Assembly: GCF_954871325.1 (NCBI RefSeq)
Contig: NC_088775.1
Span: 34,263,561 to 34,327,560 of the forward strand
Direction of reading: 5' to 3'
DNA length: 64,000 nucleotides
From: Gordionus sp. m RMFG-2023
Lineage: Eukaryota > Nematomorpha > Gordioida > Chordodea > Parachordodidae
Below the pieces are notes generated by a model. It did not search any database. It worked only from the letters and a program-made list of their open reading frames with translations, and had not been told where the DNA came from. The position numbers and the translations under genes are program-made. Below, in pieces: positions 34,121 through 47,463 of the stretch. Numbering within the stretch: position 1 is the first letter of the stretch; each line of letters begins with the position of its first letter.

Positions 34121-37100
34121 ACTTCGTAAAGAACTCACGACATTTACATATGGAAAGAAATAGACAAAATAAAAGAGGGGAAAAAAATATAAAGAAAAGA
34201 AAGAAACAAATATAAGATTATATAAACCAAAATAATTTTTGATTAGAGAGACCTCAAAATTATGAAATATATATAAATAAAAAATTTGAATAAATTAATT
34301 TACGAAATAAAAAAAAATTTTCACATCAGCGTCCATTTATAATATATTTTTAAAAATATGTAAAATTGTCAAAATTGTAAAATATATACTTGTCTCTTAC
34401 AAAAAAAAATATATATAATATTTACTTCTTATTATGACGACCTAAAATGTCAAAATAAATTTTTAAGAAAATAAAAAAACTACACATATATAACAATAAT
34501 ACATTTATAATAATAAAATGCAGTCTAAAATAAAACGACCCCTCAAGGACATGTTTAGGACCTCGCCTATAAACAACCTTTTTTTCTAAAATAATAGGTG
34601 TGGTTTTGTGGTGTGGAATAGAAAAATTCATGTGCATAAAGAGTCTGGAAAGAAATTGTATAATTTTAAAAAAAGGATAAAAAGAAAGATAAAATAAAAT
34701 TCACACGTTGAAAGCGATAACATTGAAAAATTGGTGGTTTAGAATTCTTGAATTTGAAAAAAAACTTTTAAAAAAATAGAAATACAATCTAGTGGACTTC
34801 AAAAAAATTTTTGCTTAATGACAAGTTTTTTGCAGTGAATTTTTTTTAAATGCTTAAATCAAATACATATCTTTTTAGTCACATAGTGCTCTTTTTAAAA
34901 AGATGGTCTTTTTTTAAATATAATGATAAGAGTCCTCATAACATAATTGAAAAAGCTATATGTTTGAAATAAAAATGTGATTAATGCTATATATTATTAT
35001 TTTTTCCTTTATTATTCTCTCTGAATATAGTTTCTCTCTGAATATAGCTGTTACTTCCAACCTCTTCCTTTCTGTATTTATTTATTCCTTTTTTTTCGCA
35101 TAACCTCTAAAAAATATAAATGGCTCGGAGGTGAAGAAGATAATATGCAAAATATTTTGACATTTATATTTAATATTAATTTAATAAGAATTTTTAAAAA
35201 AAATAAATTAGTATATATGCAAATGAATCGATAAAATAAAGATGTATAAATAGGTAAATTATGAATAATAATTCGAAACATAATTTGTATAGTTTTTTAC
35301 TCAAAATTTATGTAACCTCTGTAAAGTGACCGCACTATGGAACTATTGATTAAATAGCGGTCAGCCTATATACGCGTAAATTTTTTCATGATGCCAATGA
35401 TAAAGAAAAACGGTCGTCATTAAACTATTTCTTTCCAAATGTAATAAAAATAAAATATATTTTGACCAAAAATAAATTTCTGATATAAAATTTATATTTA
35501 AAATAGGACATAATATTTGTCCTCATTTTTTTCACTCTAATGACATGTCTAACTTGTTGTATTTGAGTGCTATCACGTCCTGAAAGAAAACATTTTAATA
35601 AATAATATAATTTCAGAGTATAATATAATTTTATATGAGAATTATTAAAATAGTATTTTTCCATTTTAATTCATCATCAAATCAGTCTTTACTCTAATTA
35701 ATTTAATTATATTCTTAAAAATGGTTACATAACTTTATAATAGTTCATAAAAAATTTTTTATAAAGTATAAAAGTCAATTGGGTAGGTTACTTTATTTTA
35801 AAAAAACGATTTCGATTTGAAATATAATATTTTTTAAAATTTATTACGTAAAGTGTTAAACTTCTACCCCCTCCCTAGTTTATAAATATCAAAAATATAG
35901 TTTATATAGAATTATTTGCATTAGTAATTAAAACTACTCTCGAACTAGATAATTTAATATGGAAAGCATTCAGTCATTATTATTTTCTGGTAGAGAATTA
36001 ATTAAATAAAACTCAAATAATTCTTAACATTATGATAAAGGAATTAATCTATTTGAAATAGAAGCGATTCGATTATTCTCCAAGATCTTAAGGTATGAAT
36101 AATTACAAAAATTAAATAAACATTTATATAAGAAAGATTTAGAAAAGTAAAAACTTTCAGTTTTTAAAATTTTACCTGTTTCCTCCTCCAAGGAAAAAAT
36201 TAAAAATATTGGAAACCTTTTTGAAAAATATTGCTTTGGAATTATATTGATATAACAATATTTATACTTGTGAATAAATTTTCTTATCAACTTAAATTTA
36301 TTTTTCATAATATATTTTGACTATAGCACGTTTATTCTTCTTTCTTATATAACAGGATATTTTTTTAAATATCTTATATTCCTATTTTACATTTTATTTT
36401 TTCTAAAAATTTTTGTTGGAAACAGATGAGCCAGCCTTCCAATATTAAATTTATAAGAATACTTACAAATAAAGTTTTAAAAAGTTGTTGTTCCTAAGCA
36501 CCATAACAAAATGAGTGATTTATAAAATGATTTCTAAATGAAAAATTTACAATAAAATATTGGTAGATTTAATTTAAGATGCTTGTGATAAGAAAAATTT
36601 CCAAAGAAATTTTGCTAGATTATATTTTCCTAAAGTGTGTAGAATATATTTACAAAAAACCCAAGATTACCATTTTAGTTTTGGGGTCATTGAGGCACAA
36701 ACATACACCGTAATAAAATTAATATGCATTAAATTACTTATTTATTTAAAAATAATATGATAAAATTTTTAACCATTATTTTTGTCATATTATGAATTTC
36801 AAAATTGGTATGTGGCTATAATAGCTCTCTTAACCTCATAAAATAATCCCAAATTCGCACTATTATTAAAAATCATATTTTAAAGTATTTTTAATACTGC
36901 TTTTGTTCGAGTAAATTCATCTTCTATAAAATGAGAGCTTATGTATATTTCTTTTACATATAATAAGATAGTTTTGGGGTGATGAGATGATACAAACATT
37001 TATTAATTTTAATTTTGAAAAATTATAAAGTTTTGAAAAGTTAATTTTGGTAGGAAGTTCATAATACCATCAATCATTGTTTTTATATGATAATTCTCAT

Positions 37101-37355
37101 TTAAAATCATTATACATATTTAAGTTTTAAATAATAAATCGAGGAATCAAAAAGAGGTGTGCTAATAAAGATAAAGTTTATAAAAATAAATATAATATTT
37201 TATATACACTAATCTAATCTAATTAAGATAAAAACGATAAAATAATTCTAAAAAGGATTATTCGAAGAAGAGTTTTGAAATTTTATGCTCAATTATTGAA
37301 AATATATTTTAAAATTTTTAATATATTAAGCGGCAATTTGTTTTTTTCCTGCAAT
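34121..37355. other. AT-rich DNA, no gene seen
   Basis: Several 60-90 codon frames (such as 36030-36308 minus) are open only because the DNA is A/T-rich. Their peptides are rich in K, I, F, Y and N and show no family motif. Confidence 0.45.
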
Positions 37356-37632
37356 GTATTATTTTTTCAACCTCAAATTTTTTGAACCCGTTTTTTTTAA
37401 ATTTGAAAATCTATTTTACCGGAAATGTATTCAAACATATTTATAATACCTATGAATTTAAGACAATTTTGCCGTTAAATTTTGAGTGATTTATAGGTTA
37501 TATAAAAAATCTAAGTTCATAGCAAAATTGTCTGAAATTCATAGGTTATGACATGATGTAATACATTTGTAAAATCAAATTTTTAAATCTAAAAAGTGGC
37601 TTAAAAATGATTTAAAGTTGAAAAAATACACA
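37356..37632. repeat. Foldback (inverted repeat) element, arms about 110 bp
   Basis: The left arm includes TTTTTTCAACCTCAAATTTT and CCTATGAATTTAAGACAATT. The right arm is its imperfect reverse complement (AATTGTCTGAAATTCATAGG, then TTTAAAGTTGAAAAAAT). A central ACCGGAAATGTATT-type word is shared with the foldback at 48833-49215. There is no coding content. Confidence 0.8.
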
Positions 37633-38829
37633 TATGAGAGATTTTTTTTAGTAAATGATGTTCCTTTTTCTAACTAACATATAGTAATTTTTTCAATACA
37701 CAAAATGTCCTATCAGTATCTAGTTAATATTGAAAAAGACATAAAATAAAATTTTATGACAAAAATTATATAAATAACGTGTATATTTAGTCTTTAAATT
37801 TCTCCGGATTTATATAATGGAAATATAAAATAAAATTCTTAATTTAACGAAACTATCTTATTTTAGACCTAAAAATATAGAAAAATTCCTATTTAAAAAA
37901 TAATTTTTCCGTGAAAAAAATTCAATCCTTATCAAATTGAAAAGGAAACTAATAATAAATTCTTCAAAACTTTATTAAAAATAATTAAAATGGTATGGAT
38001 GTGATAAAAAAGAAAAATTAAATTAAATTTTGTTAGAAATATGATTTTCAAGACGTGTAAATTTATAAATTTGAAAAATCTTTTAAATTTGAAATAATAT
38101 AACTACTTGTAGTGAAAAAAGATAGCTTCCTTTTATATGTGCATAATTAGATAAAGAAAAGGGTTACATTCGCATATAAATAAATCAATTACGGAAAATA
38201 ATTGTCCAGCCAATTTAATAAACTATTATTTCAATAAAATAAATTGAAAACAGAGAGATTTTTATTCTAAGTTACGATGTAATGAATTGAAGATTCTTTA
38301 TTAACTGATCAGCAAATTTTGGCAAAACTTTCTAAATGGGTGGGCTCTAAAAATGAGGAATTAACAAACAAATCTTGCTTTAATTTATGACTTCATATAT
38401 TAATTATATACACCATTTCAACAAAATTATTAACATTTTTGCTTTTGATAATCTATAACAGTTAAATTCAAAGCATTTTTGAATCAGTTAAAAAGAAAAA
38501 AATTAGAACTCTACATTAAAGTTGTGGAATCATGTGTAAGTAAATTTTAAACAAGGATACCTTAATTTTTTTTAAAGTAAATGTAGTGAGACCAGGGCAC
38601 AGCGAACCGGATTTCATACATAAAATTACTAAATAATAGCAAAAAAATAATGATGCATTTTAATTAATTTCAATTCGTATAAAAAAACTATGGAAAATTT
38701 AACCACCTACCGGGGTATATAAAACCAATATACATGGTATACGGACAACCGAATGCTGTATAAACACCAAAGAATATCGAAAGGTGTTATATTTATAACA
38801 AAAAATATCTGTATACAAGTTTAAAATAA
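37633..38829. other. AT-rich spacer, no gene seen
   Basis: GTGAGACCAGGGCACAGCGA near 38588 resembles a decayed TAGGGGAGACC-type tip, but no partner end was found. Confidence 0.4.
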
Positions 38830-39515
38830 TAGCGGAGGCCGGGAATATAATGAACCCAGGGTTATAGCGAGACGTGGCTTTATTTTCTAGTATTAAACTC
38901 TAAGGGATAATTTTTTTACCAAAACTATATTATTATATGATGCATATGCGACCATAATTTTTATTTCTATCGGATAACTTGATGAATTTTTATAATGCGT
39001 TATATGATTTATACCTGCAAAAGTAACTTTTTAAACTTTTACTATTTTTCAAAAATAAAGATTAATATATACATTTTCACAAATCATCAAATCAAGACTG
39101 TTTTCAATGTCGCAAATGTAGTTATTGGTCACATGGAAGATGTTGCAATTTTAATCCTTTTTTTATTTGCAATTGTGAATAATGTTCCTATTTTTTTGTT
39201 TATAAATGATTTTATATTGCTTTAAATCATTAAATATGTTTTAATAAAAAAAATATATAATTTTCATGTGGAAGATTAAGCAGAGCGTAAATAGCCCCTA
39301 GCAAAGTCTCCTTCGTCCCCGGGTAGGACTCGTTCCCAAAAAAAATTCCAAAAAATAAAATTTTTTAAAAAGTATTATATATGTATTTTTGAAATTTAAA
39401 CCTACCATAAAACTAATGTTGAACAAAATGAGATATTTTCGTTAAAAATGATAGAGTACTTTTAATTTTATTAAGATTTGCCTTTTAGGATTTGCTACAA
39501 TCCCGGTCTCTCCTA
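38830..39515 (+). mobile_element. Pogo-type deletion derivative, TAGGAGAGGTCGGGG subfamily, copy C, with transposase tail
   Basis: The left end TAGCGGAGGCCGGGAATATA is followed by ATGAACCC; the right end is ATCCCGGTCTCTCCTA at 39515. Together they bound a 686-bp element flanked by TA. Inside, on the plus strand (39099-39176), a frame gives CFQCRKCSYWSHGRCCNF followed by FFICNC, a C..C..WxHxxC..C..C pattern. That is the PHD-like finger seen at the C-terminus of the pogo-type transposase at 59377-59516. It is a deletion derivative that kept the last codons of its parent. Confidence 0.78.
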
Positions 39516-40309
39516 TTATGCATAAATAAAAACTAATAAAAAAGTTATCAAATTATTATCTATAAAGATTTTTTTACAATAAAAACAAATAAATAATCAT
39601 CAGCACTTGGGGTGAATTGGCCCATCCTACACACATTTTGCTTAGTAACCACTCTCCATTTTAATGATTTACTTATATAATGTGCTGGGCTTTAATTTTT
39701 AGTGCTATACTTTAGGCTAGATATGCTATAATATTTTTTATAACTAAAATTAATATATATAATCTTTAAAATATATAATTAAAAACCAGAATTGGTATGA
39801 AATTTTTTTTGAAATATTAAATATATATATATTAATTTTATAAAAGTTTACATGTTATTTTTAATATATATACAGTGTTGTGGAAATTTAAATCAAAACA
39901 TCTCCATATTTATTAACTTATTTGAAAATAAAATTATTTGACTAGTAAAAAATTGTTATTTATATTAATATTTACAAGTTAAATAATTTTATTTTCAAAC
40001 GAATTCAAAAATATGGATAATTCATAAATTAATTTGATTAAAGTGGATAAACAATTCTTATAAATTAATGCAAGACTTAGCTTATATTTTGGGTATTTAT
40101 TAACAACAAAATAGAGAAGGTAAAGTATGATAGCAATTATAAAATTGGTAGACTCGGAAGAATTTAGCATTAAATATATAGAAAAAAAATTAAGAAGATA
40201 GAGAAGAAAGAAAATATCATAAAAATTATCTTAAACTAAATATTTATAAAATACTTGGTTATTAAAGATATGGTCAGCGTCACGAAATTTATATAGTAGA
40301 GATATGCAG

Positions 40310-40560
40310 AGCCCAGTCCTACTAGTCCAAAAGCTTAGCCCATGAGTTGGGCGGGAGAATTTTTAAAAAAAATTATAACTGACCGGGACAGGAAATATTT
40401 GTAAAAAATTTTTACTACCCGGATAAAAAATTTTTTTTTAAATTATAACAAGCCAAGTGAAAAATTTAACGGGCCGGGCAAAATATTTAGCGGGCAGGGC
40501 CGTAAAATTCTTGCATAAAAAAATTTCGGACCTGGCCGGACAATTTATACACAAATTATC
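40310..40560. repeat. GGCC-rich dispersed repeat, decayed
   Basis: Starting near AGAGATATGCAGAGCCCAG, the region holds GGGCGGGAG, CGGGCCGGGCAAAATATT and GACCTGGCCGGAC separated by A/T runs. It has the composition and start word of the GGCCCGG miniatures, but the copy is too decayed to place ends. Confidence 0.6.
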
Positions 40561-40697
40561 AGGCAGAATATTTTAATTTTGATTAATACTATCTGACGCT
40601 GTCTAATTAAAAAACTAAATCTATAAAATGATATATTATTCATAAAAATCTTAACAATATATTTACGATATGATTCAATAATAAATGCACCATACTG

Positions 40698-41053
40698 AGT
40701 GATCTGCATCGGACCTAATTTTTCAAGCCCAGCCCGGCCCGAAATTTTTTAAAAAAAGTTTTGCCAGCCTGGCCCGAACCCAAAATTTTTTTAAAGATAC
40801 TGGCCCGAACCCGATATTTTTTTAAAAAAAATTTATTTTTATAATAACTTAAAATAAAAGATATATGTTATATGGCGTCTAGTTTTTATAAATAAAATCA
40901 AATATTTTTATTTTAATTAAAATTTTTAACAAAAAATTGATAAATTTAAATATATTTAAAAAAAATTTCAATATCCAATCCGACCCGAGACTCAGCCCAA
41001 ACCCAATTCTTTTTAAAAAATAGGCCCCAGCCCGCCTACTTTTGCAGATCTCT
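40698..41053 (+). mobile_element. GGCCCGG-rich miniature element, copy 2
   Basis: The left tip AGTGATCTGCATCGG and right tip TGCAGATCTCT (41043-41053) are inverted. The interior aligns with 17301-17640. It is 356 bp long, and no exact target duplication was seen. Open frames crossing it (40879-41112 minus) are incidental. Confidence 0.82.
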
Positions 41054-41164
41054 AATTCAGATATCATACACAATTGATTCATAAAATGGTTGATGTAGAA
41101 ATAGATAGCCACAGAGGAGTGACCTTGATTGATATTGGTGAAAAAATTAGATCTTGATTAAAAG

Positions 41165-41395
41165 TGTGATGGGCTGAATTTTTAAACAAATAAGTTTAAT
41201 AGATCGGAGCTGACATTTCTTAAATCTTTAACTGGTCGGTCCGCGCCTGACTGTTTGTAAAATTTTACGACCCTGGTTAAGCAAATTTTTTAAAAAATTA
41301 TTATGGGCCGGGTTTGGCAAAAAAATTAATAGACGTAAAAATTCTTAGGGACCGAAACTGGCCGAACTAAGTCGGGCCAAACTTTTTACACCTAT
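41165..41395. repeat. GGCC-rich dispersed repeat, decayed
   Basis: GATGGGCTGAATTTTTAAAC, GGTCGGTCCGCGCCTGAC, ATGGGCCGGGTTTGGC and CGGGCCAAACTTTTTACACC occur in sequence. Ends are uncertain. Confidence 0.55.
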
Positions 41396-42209
41396 AATAT
41401 TTAGTATAAATAAATACGTCGAATTCTTAAATTAATATCTTTGAACATATTATATATCAAAATAGATTTGTAAATAAGTGATGATAAATTTAATTTTATG
41501 TTGTGGTTTGAATTTTTAACACCGATTAAATTTTATTAAAACACTTTTGTAATGTCTCATAGCATCTAGCCTAAATCACGCCGTACCCCATATCTGCTCA
41601 ATAAGCATGGAAATATCTATTTTTGAAAAAAATTGGTCAAGAAAAATTGGTATCGTTGAGAACAAAACCACTTAAATGCTCTTTATTAACCTAGCCTCTT
41701 ACCTTGATAAGGCACATACTCAGGAATTCGTTGTAGGGGAGATAATTAAATTTTTATGAAAAATAATTTAAATATCTTAAGTTTCATATATTTATTAAGA
41801 ATAGTGAGTATAAAATATTGACAATTTCTAATACACAAATTCAAATATAAATTAATTATAAAATATTAAATGTATATAATAGGCGTATTATAAAATATTT
41901 ATCACTAATAGAAAATTTGTAAAAAAAGGTATAAATTTTTTTAAGCATTTAAAATTTGATATATAAATTTAAATTATATTTTTAAAAAAATGTTGGAAAT
42001 ATAGATTAATGCACAAAATAAGTTCTTATGAATTATTGCACATAATAAATTTACAAAATATTTATGAAAAAAATATAGTCTATCAAACGGAAATAATATA
42101 ATTATGAAGCATATTATAAATTTATAACTTAAAATTCAATATTCTTTAGGATTGAGATAATTTTTCAATGATTTTATCAGTGCTTGGTGTCAACTCCATA
42201 TATATATCA
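41396..42209. other. AT-rich spacer, no gene seen
   Basis: A less AT-rich patch at 41560-41745 (CACGCCGTACCCCATATCTG) has no open frame worth calling. Confidence 0.4.
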
Positions 42210-42409
42210 CAGACATGCAGGCCCAGCCTTAAGCCCTGCCCGTGGGCCAGGTTTCAATTTTTTTTTAAATACCTGGGCCGGGCCTATAGAAATTTTTTAA
42301 TAAAATGTCCGGGCCGGATCAGGCCGAAAAATCCAGGCCGGGTTGTGCCGAACATTTTAAAACCATATATTTTAAATCGTCATTATTAACTATAATGGTA
42401 CCTCTCCAG
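42210..42409 (+). mobile_element. GGCCCGG-rich miniature, TGCAGAGGTACCATTT type, copy 2
   Basis: It starts CAGACATGCAGGCCCAGCC and ends AATGGTACCTCTCCAG. The interior ACATTTTAAAACCATATATT matches 57421-57610 directly and 23013-23239 in reverse. GC-rich blocks (CCTGGGCCGGGCC, CCGGGCCGGATCAGGCC) alternate with A/T runs. Confidence 0.78.
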
Positions 42410-42475
42410 TTCTCAGATATATATTAAGAAGGGTTAACACCCATTTAGTCTATTTTCAGAGGTAGTATTTCTTCT

Positions 42476-42666
42476 TATGTTGTTAAACGGCTCGATTTGA
42501 GCCGATATTTAAAAATGGCTACCTCAATGTATCTAGAAAAATATTATGCAAGTCTGAAGATTTTGCTCATATGACATAAAGGTTTTTATTAGCCAAATTT
42601 TGAGGCTTAGGTTCTATTTTTCTGGTCTTTAAAAATCGGCTCAAATCAGGTCATTTAATAACACTA
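42476..42666 (+). mobile_element. hAT-type miniature foldback, second copy
   Basis: TATGTTGTTAAACGGCTCGA at the left and TCATTTAATAACACTA at the right are inverted, and GAGCCGATATTTAAAAATGG pairs with TTTAAAAATCGGCTC. It is about 190 bp and matches 33912-34112. An exact target duplication was not seen. Confidence 0.78.
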
Positions 42667-42789
42667 GTTCTCAAGCATGTTTTTATTTTTTATTATAGTT
42701 AAAGAAAATAAAGTTCTTTCATTGGTAGAAAAATATTTAATCATTTCTATACATTAAGAAAATAGTCTAAAATATGTTTGGAATTACGC

Positions 42790-43160
42790 GATGCAACTAG
42801 AGCATTTTAAGAAATATTATCGCCCAATTTAACCCCTCTGTTACATAGTTTGCATTCAGTTAATAATGCATCATGGAATACTTTAACATCTCGCAAAAAT
42901 CTGTCAAATATATATTTTCTCTAACAAGATTTGAAATAGATTCGGAAGGATTTAGCGGTGTTAATATAGGCAAATTTGTAAGTACTCTCTGATTAATCAA
43001 GAACCTTTCATTTATTTTAGTTATAAAAGTATCCAAGAGAGGGATCAAGAGATTTATTTTATAGTATTTTCCGACTGACCCTATATTAATATTGTAACAA
43101 TAGGCCTGCCTTGCCTAGAATCGAGGTAGACTAATATTAAATTTATTCCTATCTTTTGAC
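42790..43160 (-). pseudogene. hAT transposase fragment (ZMYM1-like)
   Basis: On the minus strand from about 43130: ARQ, then NINIGSVGKYYKIN, LLIPLLDTFITKINERFL and LTNLPILTPLNPSES. IPLLDTF.....ERF matches FIPLIDTFLFQLKERF of the element at 19240-21413. ARQ-then-YYKIN fits the RQ...FYKIN spacing of the family. Only this middle segment survives, and an in-frame stop precedes ARQ. No ends were identified. Confidence 0.72.
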
Positions 43161-44880
43161 TCAAAAATGGCATATAATTAAATTCGTATAACTTCCTTCA
43201 ATATAATACTTACTGCTATTCTCATCGGCTTTCAATGATATGAAAATTTTTTTTTAAATGGTAGATAAATAAAACGCCAAATAAAATTTGCCGTTATTAA
43301 TTCATAAAATAAATTAGCAGCATAATTATTTCTGCTGTGAATGTGATAAATAAATGTACATTGGAATATATATATACGATAGGATGTAGGAATCAGTAAT
43401 ATTTTTAAAAAATATTTTAGCCGACATTTGGATTTTTTCGCTCAAAGGGATGGTAGATTTGTCTGCCTACGCCCCTACCCCACTACGCTGCTTACGCGCC
43501 TGGCCTATTACCACTAGCAAGGATGATTTATAATATTCATTAAAAAAAATTTATTAAAAATATAAAATATATTCAAATTGCATGCGATCACACGAGTAAA
43601 ATATAAACAATTTATAATGGTTGAATTAGTTAGCATAATATTTATACCTTTTTCAAAATTACAATTCTCTTACAAAATTTGAAAACCTGTATAATAGTTT
43701 AATTTTGGCCCCCGTACATATTTAACAACATTTTATTAAATAATTTTCCTAATCAATAATAAAACTCTTTATAGTATAATATAAAATATATCTTTTAACA
43801 CGTCAAATTTTTTAATTTTTGCTATATTTTTAAAATATTAAATAATATTTATTGGGTATTTTATGTGGATTAAAATATAAGAAGATGACCTCTAAAGGCT
43901 GCCCTGCATTATTAGGATAAGGAGGTAACTTCCAAAGCTGGTCTTAACTTAATGACCTTAGTTTTATCGAGATCTCTAAAGAAAAAATCTGGCTTGGATT
44001 TTGTTCATTTGCTTGGGAAACTTATTTGTGTAAATTGATTTCTATTTTTTAAAAATAAAAAAAGGTATATTCATTTCATTATATCATCGTACAAAGTAAA
44101 TGTTGATATTTTAATTTAAAAATAAAACAGAAATATATGAATAATGTCAATCAAAGTAAAGGGATTGGTTATAATTTTGTTGTCTCATAAAAAATGTAAG
44201 ATAATAAAACTATAAAAATTAAAAAATCAACTTTCTTCATTTGATAATTGTCATACTTGAATTGGAAAAATATGTATTTTTTTAACAGAAATATAAATCC
44301 ATTGACTTATATGTTTTCTTGATAATTTGCAGTAATGTATCTACAAGGTTCGAGAGGTTGGGTGGGGTGGGGGGAGGAATAGATAATAATCACATATAAT
44401 ATTTAATTTGAAAAAAATATCTTAAATGGAAATAAAACTTTGGTAAAAATATTGTGAGCTCAAGTATCTCTTTTAATACTCTATGGATTACTTGTCCCAT
44501 GATAAGAATATAGTGATAATGGAGAAGGGGAATCAAGAGGGAGGGGACATCCACATTGTTACTAATATCCATTTTATAAAACATTTTTGTCATTGCGAAC
44601 CATCTCATCTTCATGTCTTAGGGGGATCTAGCGGGCCATGATTCATAGGCTTAGGATTTGCTAAGGGAGAGCACTTAGGCATCGTCAATTTATTATAGGA
44701 CTTTAGGCTTAACTTAATATTGGAAACTATGGCCCGTGTTTCATTTTTTTAAAAAAAATTTATTTTACACTTATTTTATACCAAAAAATTATTTCTCTGA
44801 AGTTTTTTTTAATTTTTAATATTACATTTATTTTTTTAAATTATGGTTTATAGTGGCATATTATATACATTCTAACCCTT
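43161..44880. other. AT-rich DNA, no gene seen
   Basis: Less AT-rich patches occur at 43435-43515 (CCTACGCCCCTACCCCACTA), which resembles a decayed hAT end, and at 43880-44030, where frames are broken by stops. A G-rich tract lies at 44355-44377. No gene is supported. Confidence 0.4.
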
Positions 44881-44883
44881 GCT

Positions 44884-45190
44884 GCATAAGCGTATCTAGG
44901 ATTCTGCTAAAAGGGGGGATGGCGCTATTATATGGGGTTTTCCGCCATAAATTTTATTGGGGGTCTTTAGGTTAATTCATTTATTATAGACCTTTGGCTA
45001 TATTCAATTTTAATAAAAATAATTTGAGGTTTATATTTTTTTTTATAAAAATGCTTTTTTTATCTAAAAATTTGAATAATAGTCGTTATTTTAAAAATTT
45101 ATTGACCTTTATTAACTCTTCTTTCAGATTTTTCTTAATGATAATTCTATAAATTTTGGGGGGAGGAGTGGGGGGGGGGTGTAGGGGAAA
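44884..45190 (+). mobile_element. Decayed hAT-type end
   Basis: CATAAGCGTATCTAGGATTC followed by AAAAGGGGGGATGG resembles the CAGTGGCGTAGCCAGGATT plus G-run left end typed at 58692. A second G-rich tract (45158-45180) may be part of the same element. No transposase is recognised. Confidence 0.45.
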
Positions 45191-45269
45191 AATTTTATGA
45201 GCTAAAATGATATTTATGAAAACAGACAAATCTGCGATGGGAGATAGAGTTCTGCCAATGCCCATAAAG

Positions 45270-45365
45270 GCTTCAGACTGGGCCGGCATATTTAAAGAAC
45301 AATAATTTTGGATTCGGGCTGGGTCAGGCCTAATATATTTTTAAAAATTGGGCCAGGCCGGGTTT
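45270..45365. repeat. GGCC-rich dispersed repeat fragment
   Basis: CTGGGCCGGCATATTTAAAG, CGGGCTGGGTCAGGCC and GGGCCAGGCCGGGTTTG are separated by A/T runs. It is like the other GGCC-rich repeats in the window but short. Confidence 0.6.
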
Positions 45366-47420
45366 GTTAAATTTAAATATTATATCACTCAAATTTATAG
45401 AATATTGATATATTAAAATTGCAAGAAATATTCTCTCTAATTGAATACTAATTATTATAAACCATATTTTTTTAAAAAATTAGTAGAAGTTAATAATTTT
45501 GTAAAATAATAATTAATTTATGAGAACAAAGGTTTTTTTCTTCTTAAAAAAATGAAAAATCAAAATTATATTTATAAAAATGTAATCTGGTCAAATTTCT
45601 TCAACGAGGGAACCGAAAAATATCAAATAAAATTTATGTTGGAAAAACTCCCTATAAGCCCCCCTCCTTACGAAAATTGTAAGATTGATAAATAATCTTA
45701 ATAATTATTGTTTAAAAAAATTACTAAAATAAAAAAATACATTTATAATTCAACTAAGCTTTGATTGTTTGATTTTTAATAATGATCCATATTTCTCTTG
45801 AAAAAAATAATAATTCATACTATCTGAAAGACATTTTATAAAAAGATGTTACAAATAAGTCATATTTAATTGGAACCCCTAATAAATCTCATAGTAATTT
45901 CTCCTGTCTTGTACAAATTTCTACTATATCTTTGATGATTTTTAAGAAAATTTTTCCATTCTTTTCGAAATTTAAATATATATTATATTTTATATTTCTA
46001 ATCTGACTGTTACATTGTGTTCAAAAAAAGACAGAAGGAAAACATTGCAGTGCACAGACACACGTTTCAATTTCCTGTTCTAAAGTAAAAATTCTGCATG
46101 AAAAAAAAAGGTAGTTAGAAAAGTGTGTATATTACAAAATATATATTTTAAAAAAAGTTTTTTTATCATCCACCACCCTCTCCCCTTCCCCCGAAAAAGT
46201 AAAAATTGTGATACGACGAAAGATAAAAAAAAATATTTACAAATTAATATTGTTAAAATATATATGTAGTATATAATATCATCAGCGACGACATATCAAT
46301 AATATTAAAATAAATTAAAGCAGCGAAAAAGACGAATGTGATGACATCATAATATAAAATATACAAAAACAAAAATTAGATAATAAAATATATAATAAAA
46401 ATTAAACAGCTATTTAAAAAAAACAATTTTTAAATAATATTCATATAGTGTCAATTGTGAAGTATATATGTATAAATGTATTATATATTTTTTTCGAAAT
46501 TAAATTTTTTTTTCATATATATTTTTATCAAAAAATATAGGTTGGTGTATATATAATAAATAATATAGGATATTATATCATATTGAGTCCGTAAAATTAT
46601 TTGGTGTAAATGAAATTGTGATATAATAATATATTTATAATTAATTCTTGTCTGAATTTCACAATTTTTTGCAGGTAAAATAAATTGAATTGTATTTTAA
46701 TTTTAAAATATTAAAGGAAAGTGATTTCCAATTTTATTTTATTCATTCAAAAAATTTTGCCTTTTTTTTAAAAAAATAGAAATAATTTTTTATATTTTAA
46801 AAATGTTTTTTTTTAATATTTATTTTTCATTTTCGAAAAACCTTATTGTTTAAAATATTATAATTATTAAATTATATATAAATATTTGTTTGAAACTAAA
46901 CCAATATCATTTAGTTGTTAATAAATTAGAAATTAATAAATTCATTCTCCTTCTTCTAATCAAATATTCTAAAAAACAACTAAACAATATTCGATTTTTC
47001 TAAAAAAAAAGAAATATGTTAAATCATGTGAATCTGACCATCCACTAGTTTATCAGAGTTAAATTGATAGATCCTTTATTATCAGAAAAACTATTTTAAA
47101 CACAATAATGATGATAATTAGAAATCGTAACTAAACACTTCAAAAATCCAAAGGTTCAACAAGATTCCTCTAATCTCACTCGCGATTTTCCTTATTGATA
47201 AAATCATTTATACAAAGTTTTATATCTCCAAATTTTGTAACCCATCTAAACAAGCTTATAGACTTTAGATTAAAAAAAATTAGGTTGCAACAGAACAAAA
47301 TCTAAAAGGCACCTTTATTTGGAAAAAGTTAGTAGACGAGCCGAAAAAATTTAGTATTTTATTCTACTTGGTGTATGAAATTTTTTATTTAATAAAGGAT
47401 AATAATACATTCAGTCGATG
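45366..47420. other. AT-rich DNA upstream of the candidate gene
   Basis: No frame or repeat end is supported. From about 46140 to 47000 the DNA is almost purely A/T. From 47150 on it becomes slightly less AT-rich as the candidate gene is approached. Confidence 0.45.
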
Positions 47421-47431
47421 CTTCTTCCTAG
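47417..47431 (+). promoter_or_regulatory. Possible 3' splice acceptor before the candidate gene
   Basis: The pyrimidine-rich GCTTCTTCCTAG ends at 47431, 32 bp before the start codon at 47464. A stop in the coding frame lies at 47455-47457, so any exon beginning here would be 5' untranslated up to the ATG. This fits either cis-splicing of a leader exon or a trans-splice site. Sequence alone cannot decide. Confidence 0.35.
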
Positions 47432-47463
47432 AGGTCAAATTATAGAAAAAAAGGTAGTCTGAA

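Noticed and set aside
34422-36308. Several 67-92 codon minus-strand frames
   Set aside because: They are K/I/F/Y/N-rich peptides expected by chance in such AT-rich DNA, with no motif, no composition shift and no conserved neighbour.
38995-39225. A 76-codon plus-strand frame
   Set aside because: It overlaps the pogo-derived element at 38830-39515. The meaningful zinc-finger trace there is in a different frame, so this one is incidental.
43880-44040. Possible exon in a GC-richer patch
   Set aside because: All three plus-strand frames are broken within about 40 codons, and no splice-site arrangement rescues a recognisable peptide.
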